Source: Thermodesulfobacteriota bacterium (GTDB taxonomy: Bacteria; Desulfobacterota; DSM-4660; Desulfatiglandales; Desulfatiglandaceae). Taken from it: 25,810 bases of DNA. Of this stretch, positions 7,233 through 17,116 are shown in pieces. The stretch is from NCBI GenBank assembly GCA_028278625.1, contig JANQDY010000268.1, positions 1 through 25,810 on the forward strand, read 5' to 3'. Position numbers and translations under genes: made by a program. Each line of letters opens with the position of its first letter. The stretch's first letter is position 1. The notes beneath the pieces are model-generated. The model saw only the letters and a program-made list of their open reading frames with translations, was not told the origin of the DNA and did not search any database.

Positions 7233-9845
7233 ATGGATGAAAAGGATTTCGAAAAACTAGAAAGCATATTGACCAGCATTGAAACCATTCAGTTGAAGGA
7301 TGGACATGCCTGGAAGGGCCTACAGGAAGATCTGGAGAGTCTGGTTTCGGATGTGATGAATGATAAGCCCATGGCGGCAGATCCGCTGATTTTTTGTTTG
7401 AGCGGCATCCGGCTCCTTTCTGAAAACGCCGTCAAAAGCCCCTTGTCGCTGGTGGACGCCATTTCCCAGTGTCTTTATGCCTCTCAACAATGTCTTCTGG
7501 ACAAACCGGGTATGTCCGAACTGATGCAGGAGACGGCTCTGGAATTGGAAAAAGTATTGATGGATTCCTCCAAGGAAAACGGACCGCTTCCGGAATTGAA
7601 GACTGCCGATGACGATTCCGTGGGTTCTGAAGGACTCTCTCAGGTGTCCATCGATGATGCCGCGGCCCTGCTGGTTTTCCTGGAATCCGATGACATTGAA
7701 GCCCTGAACCGACTGAAAGAAATGCTTCTTGCCATAATGTCCGATAGGTCTTTTTCACCTGCTTTCGAGGGAAAACTTCAAGAAACGCTGGCGCTCACCG
7801 AAACTCTGCTCGCAAAAGAAGTATCCGATCCCAATGAAACCATAAACGCAATCGGGGCACTGTTGGATGAGGCCGTCACACTATTGGCGATGGATGAAAG
7901 CCAAGATGCGCCCGCTACAATACCCGAAACCGATACGGAACGTCCTGAAACCGCTTCTTCAGAGCCACCCCCCGTCCCGGAGGAGACGGATTCAAAGGAA
8001 AAGGCGGAGGGACCGAAAGCGCCGGTGCATCCCACGAGTCTACCCAAAGACGCGGATTTTGATCTCCTTTCGGAATTTGTAACGGAAAGCGGTGACCTGA
8101 TTTCCGATGCCGAGGAAGCCTTGCTGACACTTGAAACGGATCCGGAAGATGAAGAAGCGGTGGGGATGGTTTTCAGGGCCTTCCATACCGTGAAAGGGGT
8201 TTCGGCATTCCTGGAACTGAACACCATATCGGAAATGGCACATTTGGCGGAATCGCTGTTAAGCCGGGTCCGCGATAAGGAGATCCGCTATGGCGGGGGT
8301 TATGCGGATCTGGCACTTCGATCTCTTGATATGATCAAGCAAATGGTTTTGGATGTGCAGGAGGCTCTCGGCGGAGCTCCCCTGTCACATCCCCAAGGAT
8401 ATGAAGATCTGGTTGAACTCCTAAGAGATCCGGAAGGCGCCGGAATATCGGACGAAACAGGTATTGAAGATACGCAGGCGCCCAGGATCGGTGATATTCT
8501 GGTGGCCAGCGGCAAGGCGAAACGGGAAGAGGTGGAGGCCCTGGCGGAGGAAGCATCCGGAAAGCCCATCGGCGTCGAGATGGTCAAGAAGAACGCGGCC
8601 AAAGTATCGGATGTGGCTAACGCCCTTCGGACCCAGGATAAGATCAGAGGGAAAAAGGCGTTTGAATCTTCGGTCAAAGTGAGCACCAGCCGGCTGGATC
8701 GACTGATCGATATGGTGGGCGAGCTGGTGATTGCACATTCCATGGTGGCCCAGGATGGGGTTGTTGTCAGCGGGGAACAGCACCAACTTCAGAAAAAAGT
8801 CAACCAGACGGGAAAGATCGTTCGGGAGTTGCAGGACTTGGGCATGAGTATGCGCATGATCCCCTTGAAAGGGACATTCAAGAAAATGGCCAGACTGGTG
8901 CGTGATGTTTCCAGAAAAGTGGGGAAAAACGTCAGCTTGGTCACCCGTGGAGAGGATACGGAAATCGATCGCAACATGGTGGACGTGATCAATGATCCGT
9001 TGATGCACATGGTGCGAAACTCCTTGGACCACGGTATTGAACCCGCCGAAGTCAGGGAGACGGCGGGCAAATCGGCTGCCGGGACCGTGACGCTTTCCGC
9101 CTACCATGCCGCCGGGAGCGTGGTGGTTGAAATCGAAGATGACGGAAAAGGGATATCGCGGGAAGCCATTCTCAAAAAGGCCATTGAAAGGGGACTTATG
9201 ACCGATGGTGCGGCCCTGAATGATCGCGAAGTGTTCAACCTGATCTTTGAGCCCGGTTTTTCAACGGCAGAAAAGGTGACCGACGTGTCCGGCCGCGGTG
9301 TGGGCATGGACGTTGTGAAAAAGAATATTGAGTCCATCAGGGGCCAAGTGGAGATTCAATCGGAGATGGGCAAGGGAAGCGTTTTCAAAATGCGGCTCCC
9401 TTTGACCTTGGCCATCATCGACGGAATGGCACTTCGGGTGAACCAGGAGGCGTATATTATTCCCACCGGTTCCATCGTGCGGTCCATCAAACCCGAGCCG
9501 GAGGCCATATCCAGTGTTCTGCAGAAAGGCCAGATGGTCTCTTTGAGGGGCGATTTGATTCCGGTTTTTCGCCTCCATGACCTTTTTTCCATTGAATCGG
9601 ATGAAGTGGACCCGGATCATCAGCTGATCGTCGTTGTAGAAGATGATAACAAGCGGCAGGTGGGCCTGATCATCGATGAATTGATTGGAAGGCAACAGAT
9701 TGTTATCAAGCCGTTAGGGGATGCCATGAGAGACATCCCCGGGATTTCAGGGGGGGCAATCATGCCCAATGGGCAAGTCGGCCTGATTCTGGATGTGGGA
9801 GGGATCATGCAACTTGCCACTGCTGGAAATGGAGATGGGCAGTAG
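7233..9845 (+). CDS. cheA: Chemotaxis histidine kinase CheA with long N-terminal extension
   Basis: CheA is the cytoplasmic kinase that phosphorylates CheY and CheB under receptor control. At 870 residues this one is about 200 longer than the enteric or Bacillus proteins. Residues 1-220 are helical and unlike any standard CheA domain; 221-270 are a Pro/Glu/Ser-rich linker. The HPt (P1) domain is at about 275-385 with phospho-acceptor His318 (FHTVKG). Instead of a recognisable P2 domain there is a short segment at 418-470 (RIGDILVASGKAKREEVEAL) resembling the lGeiLv-type N-terminal repeats of secretion ATPases. Dimerisation starts near 485, followed by the ATPase N-box around Asn596, G1 (DDGKG, 636-640), G2 (GRGVGMD, 687-693) and a CheW-like domain (about 730-865). 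All catalytic boxes look intact. The start has only a weak ribosome site. Confidence 0.95.
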   Translation: MDEKDFEKLESILTSIETIQLKDGHAWKGLQEDLESLVSDVMNDKPMAADPLIFCLSGIRLLSENAVKSPLSLVDAISQCLYASQQCLLDKPGMSELMQETALELEKVLMDSSKENGPLPELKTADDDSVGSEGLSQVSIDDAAALLVFLESDDIEALNRLKEMLLAIMSDRSFSPAFEGKLQETLALTETLLAKEVSDPNETINAIGALLDEAVTLLAMDESQDAPATIPETDTERPETASSEPPPVPEETDSKEKAEGPKAPVHPTSLPKDADFDLLSEFVTESGDLISDAEEALLTLETDPEDEEAVGMVFRAFHTVKGVSAFLELNTISEMAHLAESLLSRVRDKEIRYGGGYADLALRSLDMIKQMVLDVQEALGGAPLSHPQGYEDLVELLRDPEGAGISDETGIEDTQAPRIGDILVASGKAKREEVEALAEEASGKPIGVEMVKKNAAKVSDVANALRTQDKIRGKKAFESSVKVSTSRLDRLIDMVGELVIAHSMVAQDGVVVSGEQHQLQKKVNQTGKIVRELQDLGMSMRMIPLKGTFKKMARLVRDVSRKVGKNVSLVTRGEDTEIDRNMVDVINDPLMHMVRNSLDHGIEPAEVRETAGKSAAGTVTLSAYHAAGSVVVEIEDDGKGISREAILKKAIERGLMTDGAALNDREVFNLIFEPGFSTAEKVTDVSGRGVGMDVVKKNIESIRGQVEIQSEMGKGSVFKMRLPLTLAIIDGMALRVNQEAYIIPTGSIVRSIKPEPEAISSVLQKGQMVSLRGDLIPVFRLHDLFSIESDEVDPDHQLIVVVEDDNKRQVGLIIDELIGRQQIVIKPLGDAMRDIPGISGGAIMPNGQVGLILDVGGIMQLATAGNGDGQ

Positions 9846-9942
9846 TCGTAGGAAGGAATATCGGCAAATTGTCCAAATCCATGGACCAGACCTTGAAAGG
9901 ATATTCGTGACGTCTCATTTAGAAAAGGAAAAATAGCGGCCT

Positions 9943-10758
9943 ATGTTATCAATGACAACGGAATTGAGCGAAGCCCAGTTCGAGAAGGTGAAGGATCTCA
10001 TCTATCGGGAGTGCGGTATCTGTCTCAAGAAGGGAAAGGAAGCCTTGGTTCGGGCACGCCTGACAAAGCGACTGCGAGCCCTGCGAATGGGGACTTTCGG
10101 AGAATACCTTGAGTACCTGGAGAATGAAGGGCGCCAAATGGAACTAAGTTCCATGATCGATGTCATGACAACCAATAAAACGAGTTTTTTTAGAGAGATA
10201 GACCATTTTCATTTTTTGCGGGAGATCATTTTGCCCAAACACAAAAGCCGAAGGCTCAGGATTTGGAGCGCCGGCTGTTCCTCGGGCGAAGAGCCGTATA
10301 CACTGGCGATGGTGCTGCATGAATCACTCCCGGATTTGGCGTCCAGGGATGCCCTCATCCTTGCGACGGATATATCCACCCGCATGGTCAAGCAGACAAA
10401 GACGGGTCTCTATTCGGAAGAAAAACTCGGGAACCTGTCCAAGTCGTTTATTAGTCGATATTTTGTTAAAGCGCACGACAATGGGACGGCGACCTATCAG
10501 GTGAATCCCAAAATCAAGGAAATGGTCAGGGTTGCAAGGTTGAACCTCATGGAGCCGTGGCCCATGAAAGGACCTTTTGATGCTATTTTCTGTCGGAATG
10601 TCATGATTTACTTCGATACCCAGACGCAGAACAGACTCGTAAACCGTTTTTGGGAGCTTCTACGTCCGGGCGGTCATCTTTTTGTAGGTCATTCTGAAGG
10701 ACTCTCTTCCATTCAGCACAAATTTCGGTATCAGCAACCGGCGGTTTATAAAAAATGA
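9943..10758 (+). CDS. cheR: Chemotaxis protein methyltransferase CheR
   Basis: CheR transfers methyl groups from S-adenosylmethionine to receptor glutamates. This copy has 271 residues, the usual length. An N-terminal helical domain (about 5-75) is followed by the methyltransferase fold. Visible motifs are TTNKTSFFREIDHFHFLREI (conserved R and E near the active site), the SAM-binding loop RIWSAGCSSGEEPYTLAM, and the later FDAIFCRNVMIYFD. The C-terminus has LLRPGGHLFVGHSEGL, also typical. AAAGGA upstream supports ATG 9943 rather than the ATG nine bases later. It lies about 100 bases after cheA and 28 bases before cheD. Confidence 0.95.
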   Translation: MLSMTTELSEAQFEKVKDLIYRECGICLKKGKEALVRARLTKRLRALRMGTFGEYLEYLENEGRQMELSSMIDVMTTNKTSFFREIDHFHFLREIILPKHKSRRLRIWSAGCSSGEEPYTLAMVLHESLPDLASRDALILATDISTRMVKQTKTGLYSEEKLGNLSKSFISRYFVKAHDNGTATYQVNPKIKEMVRVARLNLMEPWPMKGPFDAIFCRNVMIYFDTQTQNRLVNRFWELLRPGGHLFVGHSEGLSSIQHKFRYQQPAVYKK

Positions 10759-10786
10759 AGCGCCATTGGTCAGGTGGACATATTGC

Positions 10787-11260
10787 ATGAGACACATCGT
10801 TCAAGTAGGTGATATGAAAGTTGGCAAAAGGGGAGATGTTATCGTTACCCACGCGCTGGGCAGTTGCCTCGGCCTGATGGTTTATGATCCGGCTGCTCAG
10901 GTAGGCGGATTGCTTCACGCCATGCTGCCCCTCTCCAAGATTAACCCTGAAAAGGCAAAAGCCAATCCCTTCATGTTTGTGGACACGGGGGTTCCGCTGT
11001 TGTTCAAGGAGCTTTACAAACTGGGGGGTGAGAAGAAACGCATGTCCGTCAAGGCTGCTGGATGCGGTTCTCCCATGGGGGATAGTGAAATTTTCAAGAT
11101 AGGTCAGCGGAACTACACGGTCTTGAAGAAAATCCTTTGGAAAAATAAGGTGCTTCTTGAAGCGGACGACGTGGGCGGAACAAAGAGCCGAACCGTTCAT
11201 TTCAACATCAAGAACGGACAAACGCTCATAAAGAGTGGTCCTCGGGAGTGGGAATTATGA
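10787..11260 (+). CDS. cheD: Chemoreceptor glutamine deamidase CheD
   Basis: CheD deamidates glutamines on chemoreceptors and, in systems with CheC, is held by that protein. The start is set at ATG 10787 (157 residues) because AGGTGG lies 9 bases upstream and because residue numbers then match the known family: Thr21, Cys27 (GSCLG) and His44 (GGLLHAMLP) fall exactly at the catalytic positions described for Thermotoga CheD. A TTG at 10766 would add seven residues without support. The rest fits the family, including KAAGCGSPMGDSEIFKIGQR and NYTVLKKILW. The gene overlaps the next at ATGA (11257-11260), so translation is coupled. Confidence 0.95.
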   Translation: MRHIVQVGDMKVGKRGDVIVTHALGSCLGLMVYDPAAQVGGLLHAMLPLSKINPEKAKANPFMFVDTGVPLLFKELYKLGGEKKRMSVKAAGCGSPMGDSEIFKIGQRNYTVLKKILWKNKVLLEADDVGGTKSRTVHFNIKNGQTLIKSGPREWEL

Positions 11261-12105
11261 GCCAGGAGCATAGATATCGAGAAATCGTCTCAAAGATACA
11301 AACGTTGCCCAGTATTTCGGGAGTGGCGCCCAAGATCCTTGCACTTTTGGATGATTCCAATTCCACGGCGGAAGATGTCCAGAAAGTATTGCGGCTTGAT
11401 CCCGGCTTGACCGCCAACATCCTTAAGCTGACGAACTCGGCCTATTTCGGATTGCCCAACAAGGTCGGCTCCGTTCGCCAGGCGGTCGTCTTGCTGGGAT
11501 GGCGGCGGCTCGTGAAAATCGTTCTGGCCACCTGCGTCAACGCAGTGATGGATAAACCCATACCGGGTTACGATCTGCCGCCCGGTGAGTTGTGGCGGCA
11601 TTCCGTTGCCGTTTCGGTGACCGCGGAAGGCCTGATGCGGGAGTTGAATCTGGAAGTGGACGATGAAGTCTTCACCGCCGCCCTTCTGCATGATCTGGGC
11701 AAGCTGGTGATGGGGGAGTTTGTGGCGGAGGAATTGGAGCATATTCGATCGACGGCTGAAAAAGGGATTCCGTTTCAAATGGCCGAAAGGGAAATCCTTG
11801 GCACCGATCACGCCGAAATCGGGGAGATGTTGCTGGAAAACTGGTCTTTTCCATCAAGGCTTGTTGAAGCGGCCCGATGGCATCACGAACCGGATTCCGC
11901 GGAAAATCCCGGAACGTTGATCGATATCGTCCACGTGGCCAACGTGCTTTGTCTGATGCTCGGCATCGGTGCCGGGATTGAGGGGCTTCACTACCAGCCA
12001 TCATCCGGCGCAACCGAACGGTTGGGTCTCAAGCCCAGGCAGCTTGAAGTGGTGGCCAGTCAGACCTTGCAGTGGGCCAATGAACTTTCCAACATATTTG
12101 AATAA
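11257..12105 (+). CDS. HDOD domain protein in the che operon
   Basis: This 282-residue protein carries an HDOD domain, an HD-phosphohydrolase-like fold used in many signalling proteins. Motifs are LPSISGVAPKILALLDD, the helix LKLTNSAYFGLPNKVGSVRQ, and HDLGK at residues 145-149, followed by HHEPD near 208. The HD pair is retained, so metal binding is possible, but most HDOD proteins have no proven catalysis. ATG 11257 is chosen over GTG 11248 because GGGAG lies 8 bases upstream and the ATGA overlap with cheD is a typical coupled junction. Its place between cheD and cheY suggests a role in chemotaxis signalling, which is inference. Confidence 0.85.
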   Translation: MSQEHRYREIVSKIQTLPSISGVAPKILALLDDSNSTAEDVQKVLRLDPGLTANILKLTNSAYFGLPNKVGSVRQAVVLLGWRRLVKIVLATCVNAVMDKPIPGYDLPPGELWRHSVAVSVTAEGLMRELNLEVDDEVFTAALLHDLGKLVMGEFVAEELEHIRSTAEKGIPFQMAEREILGTDHAEIGEMLLENWSFPSRLVEAARWHHEPDSAENPGTLIDIVHVANVLCLMLGIGAGIEGLHYQPSSGATERLGLKPRQLEVVASQTLQWANELSNIFE

Positions 12106-12134
12106 GATAGGGTTTTTCCCGATGAGAGGTGTTT

Positions 12135-12524
12135 ATGGCCATTAATGTGTTGATTGTGGATGACAGCAAGATCATGAGAACCATGATTCTCAAAACCTTG
12201 CAGATGAGTGGAATTCCCCTGGGGGAGATATATCAGGCTGCCAATGGCCGTGAAGGGCTTACGGCGCTGGAGGAGAACTGGATCGATCTGGCCATTGTGG
12301 ATATCAACATGCCGGTAATGAACGGTGAAGAGATGATAGACCACATGCGCGCAAACCCCGAAATGAAGGACATGGCGGTGATCGTTGTCTCCACCGAAGG
12401 GAGCGAGACCCGTATCGCACGGTTGGAAGAGAAGGGGGTCGTTTTTATTCACAAACCCTTTGAAGCGGAGACCATCCGCGACACCATCGTAGCCCTGCTC
12501 AAAATGGAGGTGGGTGATGAATGA
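12135..12524 (+). CDS. cheY: CheY-like response regulator
   Basis: This is a single receiver domain of 129 residues with no output domain, as in CheY, which carries the signal from CheA to the flagellar switch. Acidic pocket residues Asp9 and Asp10 (VDDSK), phospho-acceptor Asp56 (IVDINMP), Thr in VVSTEGSE and Lys107 (HKPF) are all present. ATG 12135 is preferred over GTG 12129 because of the GAGAGGTG ribosome site just upstream. The stop overlaps the start of the CheX-like gene by 8 bases, so regulator and probable phosphatase are translationally linked. Switch binding was not tested; a role within the che circuit is also possible. Confidence 0.88.
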   Translation: MAINVLIVDDSKIMRTMILKTLQMSGIPLGEIYQAANGREGLTALEENWIDLAIVDINMPVMNGEEMIDHMRANPEMKDMAVIVVSTEGSETRIARLEEKGVVFIHKPFEAETIRDTIVALLKMEVGDE

Positions 12525-13014
12525 TAAAATCAACAAAATCCTGGAAGAAATCGCGTCTGAAACCTTCGAAGGTCTGGCCTTTATGTTCGGATTTCCGGAA
12601 GAAGATGAATCCTCGCTTTCCGGCAAAAGCATGATGTTTGTCCGGGTTGGGTTTGAAGGCGCTTTTTCCGGGCGGCTGGTCATGGCGGTGGATCGGCAGA
12701 CGGTCCGGGAACTGACGGCAAACATGCTGGGTCTGGAAGGAGAGGACGAAGAGATCAGTACGGATGATCAGGCGGATGCGCTAAAGGAGACCATCAATGT
12801 GATCTGCGGCAATCTTCTGCCCGCTATTGGTGGAAAAGAGGCGGTTTTCAATATCCATGCGCCGGAAATCCTTCCGGATGCGTCGACGTTGGAGACATTG
12901 CCCGATACAGGCCTGATAGCGATTGCAAGACTGTCCATAGAGGATGAGCCGTGCCAGTTGTCCCTATACATCGACGGAGAAGACCCTGAGGCTTTAATGA
13001 AGCTGAGAGACTGA
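12517..13014 (+). CDS. CheX/CheC-type CheY-P phosphatase-like protein
   Basis: This 165-residue protein has the CheX/CheC fold pattern: a Gly-rich strand FEGAFSGRLVMAV, and the helix DALKETINVICGNLLP, which carries the E-x2-N phosphatase motif at Glu91 and Asn94. In CheX and CheC these residues insert into the CheY active site to remove the phosphate. Only one such motif is visible, as in CheX; CheC usually has two. ATG 12517 is supported by GGAGG at 12506-12510. It overlaps the 3' end of cheY, a pairing that suggests it acts on that regulator. cheB follows 44 bases later. Confidence 0.82.
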   Translation: MNDKINKILEEIASETFEGLAFMFGFPEEDESSLSGKSMMFVRVGFEGAFSGRLVMAVDRQTVRELTANMLGLEGEDEEISTDDQADALKETINVICGNLLPAIGGKEAVFNIHAPEILPDASTLETLPDTGLIAIARLSIEDEPCQLSLYIDGEDPEALMKLRD

Positions 13015-13040
13015 GATCTTCGGGACAACAAGAAATCTAA

Positions 13041-14096
<1,056 letters not shown>

Positions 14097-14114
14097 TCTC
14101 GGGAGAGATTGCCC

Positions 14115-15503
14115 ATGTCATCCATCTATGGAATATTGCAGGCGGGAAAAAGCGCTGTTCTGGCGCAGCAAAAAGGGATAGAAGTCACCGGACAGAATAT
14201 TGCAAACGTGAACACCCCCGGCTATGCGCGCCGGAGGTTGAACCTGACGCAAGGCATTGCCGTTTCCACTTCCGCCGGTCCCGTCGGTACGGGTGTGATC
14301 GCCAAAGGGGTTGAGCGCATCTATGACCGTTTTCTGGGTACGCAGATCAACCAGGAGGAGCAGGAACTGGGCAGGTGGGAGGCCCGCAGGAATGCCCTCG
14401 ACATGGCCGAAATCCGGTTAAATGAAGCCGGCGGCGAAGGGGTGAGCGAGGCCCTGGGGGAATTCTGGAATGCCTGGCAGGATCTTGCCAATGATCCTTC
14501 AGGATACGTGCAGCGCGTCTCCCTTTTGGGAAAAGGGGAGGATCTGGCAAACAAACTGCAGTCCGTCTATGACGCATTGTCGCCGGTCCCGTCGCCCTGG
14601 GATGATCAGGTGGAAGATGCCGTCAGCCAGATCAATCTGCTGGCGTCAAAAATAGCCGATCTCAATCAGAAAATTGTGCAGGTGGAAACGTCGGGCCATA
14701 ATGCCAACGAACAGCGGGACGCCCGGGATCTGGCGTTGAAAGAGCTCTCCGAACTCATCGATATCAATACCTTTGAGCAGGAAAACGGATCCATCAACGT
14801 CAAATTGGGTGATGGAAAGAGCCTGGTCGATGGGGCTCATTTGCGTGAACTGACCACCATGTACAATGCCGCCGGTCAGAAGGATCTCGCCTGGTCGGAT
14901 TCACCGGCGGCGAGCATCAGCCACGGCATTTCGAGCGGTGCGCTCAAAGGCTTGTTTGAGACCAGGGATGAAATCGTCCCCGGGTATATGAGTCGTCTTG
15001 AAACGCTGGCCGGGACCCTGAAAGCTCAGATCAATGCGCTTCACTCGGATGGTTTCGGTCTTAAAGGCTCTACCGGTGTCGATTTCTTCACCGGCAGTCT
15101 TTCGGGCGGGAATTTCAAAGTGAATTCAGTCATTGTTTCGGATACCGACAAAATTGCGGCGGCCCAGACCTCCGAAGGGCTTCCAGGGGATAATCGTATG
15201 GCGCTGGCCATAGCGGATCTTCAGTCGGCTTCGTTGGATATCGGAGACGAAAACACCACTTTCAGCGACTATTATCACTCCCTTGTCAGCCGTGTGGGTG
15301 CGGATGTCGGGTATGCCGAAACACGTGTCCAGAATCAGTCGGAGGTGCTGAGCTATCTGGATAGCTATCGGGAGTCTGTCTCGGGGGTTTCCCTGGATGA
15401 GGAAATGATCAATCTGATCCAGTACCAGCGAAGCTATGAGTCCGCGGCCAAGCTGATCAGTGTGGTGGATGAGATGTTGACCACCCTGATGAATGCGATT
15501 TAA
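14115..15503 (+). CDS. flgK: Flagellar hook-filament junction protein FlgK (HAP1)
   Basis: FlgK is the first junction protein between hook and filament, exported by the flagellar apparatus with FlgN as chaperone. The start is ATG 14115 (462 residues), with GGGAGAGA upstream; the TTG at 14109 is less likely. N-terminal motif KGIEVTGQNIANVNTPGYAR and C-terminal LDEEMINLIQYQRSYESAAK followed by VVDEMLTTLMNAI are diagnostic. At 462 residues it is shorter than the roughly 550 of enteric FlgK, so the variable outer domain is reduced. flgL follows after 33 bases. Confidence 0.96.
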   Translation: MSSIYGILQAGKSAVLAQQKGIEVTGQNIANVNTPGYARRRLNLTQGIAVSTSAGPVGTGVIAKGVERIYDRFLGTQINQEEQELGRWEARRNALDMAEIRLNEAGGEGVSEALGEFWNAWQDLANDPSGYVQRVSLLGKGEDLANKLQSVYDALSPVPSPWDDQVEDAVSQINLLASKIADLNQKIVQVETSGHNANEQRDARDLALKELSELIDINTFEQENGSINVKLGDGKSLVDGAHLRELTTMYNAAGQKDLAWSDSPAASISHGISSGALKGLFETRDEIVPGYMSRLETLAGTLKAQINALHSDGFGLKGSTGVDFFTGSLSGGNFKVNSVIVSDTDKIAAAQTSEGLPGDNRMALAIADLQSASLDIGDENTTFSDYYHSLVSRVGADVGYAETRVQNQSEVLSYLDSYRESVSGVSLDEEMINLIQYQRSYESAAKLISVVDEMLTTLMNAI

Positions 15504-15536
15504 ACAATCTCGTTTTATTTTTCAAGGGGCAAGCCA

Positions 15537-17114
15537 ATGCGGATCAGCAGCAACCAACTGGCAAATCTTGTAAAGCAGAGTGTTGCCAAGAACACCGAAA
15601 AGCTTTATCGGGCCCAGGAGACCGTATCAACCCAGAAAGTGGTAAACCGGCCGTCGGATGACCCGGTGGCAATGGGTGATATTCTGGGTTATCGAACCAC
15701 CCTTCAGTCCATCGACCAGTATTTGCGAAACATCGGAAGGGCAAAGACAACCATTGAGTTTTCGGAAATTCAGGTGGAGGAAGTCCACCGTCAGCTACAA
15801 CTGGCCAAAAACATGGCCATCAGCATCGGTTCCGAAGACGAAGCGACCCGGCAACAGACTGCCGAAGATATCCAGAATATTATCGATCGCCTGATGGATG
15901 TTGCCAATACCAAGCTGGGGGACGATTACATCTTCGCGGGTCATCAGAGCGGTCCGGAACCCGTTGACTGTGCCCAGGTGACATGTCTCCCGGAATCGGA
16001 ACTGAGCAGCGGCCAGTATTTTACCATCAATGGCGCTTCCGATTATTATGTCTGGTATAATGTGGACGGCGCCGGTACTGACCCGGCTCCGGCCGGAATG
16101 ACGGGGATTGAGGTGGTCATCGCCACAGGCGACACAGCCAGTGAGGTTGCGGCGAAAACCGTGAGTGCCATAGATGGTGTCGGTAATCTGTCATGTGAGG
16201 CGACGCGCAGCGATCCAAGCAAAATAGCGATATTGGAAAACGGAGTTTCTCCCCCAATCGCCGATAACAGCACCGGATTCGGAATACAGGATGTGAAGTT
16301 TGAGGAAACGGCGCCTTTTACCGCCTGTGCCGAAATCTCTTTCAGCGCGCCGGCCGACATTGACGACGGAGACTATTTTACACTCGGTTCGGATTGTTAT
16401 GTCTGGTACGATACAGATGGTGACGGTAATGGTGATCCGGCCCTAACGGGAAAAAACCCCATACGTGTGGATATCAGCGGTGCCGCCAGTGCCGATGACG
16501 TGGCCGACCTCACCGCCACGGCCATTGCCGCATACGGGGGTGGGTCTGTTTTTGAATCTTCCGTGACGTCGGATGACGCCACCCGGATCGAAATTGAACT
16601 TTCCGACGGGTCCCTTCCCGAAATAAAAAAGGAGGCGGAGGCCGGCTTTGCACTGCATACGGTCAAATATAATGGCGATGACGGCCAGTTTGATTTCGCT
16701 GTCTCAAAAACCCTCAAAATCAGAGGGAATGTTACCGGAAATGAGGTGTTTACGGGGGAGGGCGTCAACGACGGCGTCAATGTTTTCGATGCGCTCAAGG
16801 CCTTGAAGGATGCCTTGGAAGCGCCCACCTATGACGAAGACTGGATTTCGGACATCAAGGATGATCTCATTAAAGGTGCCGGCCAGGTGGAAGTGGCGGC
16901 CATGGACCTTTCCGTCGCCTATACCCGTCTGGAATCCACCAAAAATTACTGGGACCGTTTTCGAGTGGAAATTGAAAACATCCTTTCCGAAACCGAAGAT
17001 GCGGATTTGGCGCAGGCCATTGTGGCACTGCAACAACAGGAGACGGCCTATGAAGCGGCTTTGGCCGCATCGGCGGCGCTTTTTGATAAATCGCTTATGG
17101 ATTTTCTGAGGTAA
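15537..17114 (+). CDS. flgL: Enlarged flagellar junction protein FlgL (HAP3) with tandem inserts
   Basis: FlgL is the second hook-filament junction protein. The N-terminus (MRISSNQLANLVKQSVAKNT, VVNRPSDDPVAMGDILGYRT) and C-terminus (ALQQQETAYEAALAASAALF) match FlgL/flagellin core domains. At 525 residues it is much longer than the usual 300-400. The extra length lies in the outer region: two similar modules, about residues 160-260 and 277-378, share a Y-V-W-Y-[ND]-x-D-G motif (YYVWYNVDG from residue 170, CYVWYDTDG from 287, offset 117), followed by a similar GIEVVI or PIRVDI strand and a conserved ASEVA/ADDVA helix. All five cysteines (145, 150, 220, 264, 287) are in this insert and none in the core. 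The Gly/Asp-rich modules probably face outwards. Start ATG 15537 has AAGGGG upstream. Confidence 0.93.
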   Translation: MRISSNQLANLVKQSVAKNTEKLYRAQETVSTQKVVNRPSDDPVAMGDILGYRTTLQSIDQYLRNIGRAKTTIEFSEIQVEEVHRQLQLAKNMAISIGSEDEATRQQTAEDIQNIIDRLMDVANTKLGDDYIFAGHQSGPEPVDCAQVTCLPESELSSGQYFTINGASDYYVWYNVDGAGTDPAPAGMTGIEVVIATGDTASEVAAKTVSAIDGVGNLSCEATRSDPSKIAILENGVSPPIADNSTGFGIQDVKFEETAPFTACAEISFSAPADIDDGDYFTLGSDCYVWYDTDGDGNGDPALTGKNPIRVDISGAASADDVADLTATAIAAYGGGSVFESSVTSDDATRIEIELSDGSLPEIKKEAEAGFALHTVKYNGDDGQFDFAVSKTLKIRGNVTGNEVFTGEGVNDGVNVFDALKALKDALEAPTYDEDWISDIKDDLIKGAGQVEVAAMDLSVAYTRLESTKNYWDRFRVEIENILSETEDADLAQAIVALQQQETAYEAALAASAALFDKSLMDFLR

Positions 17115-17116
17115 GC

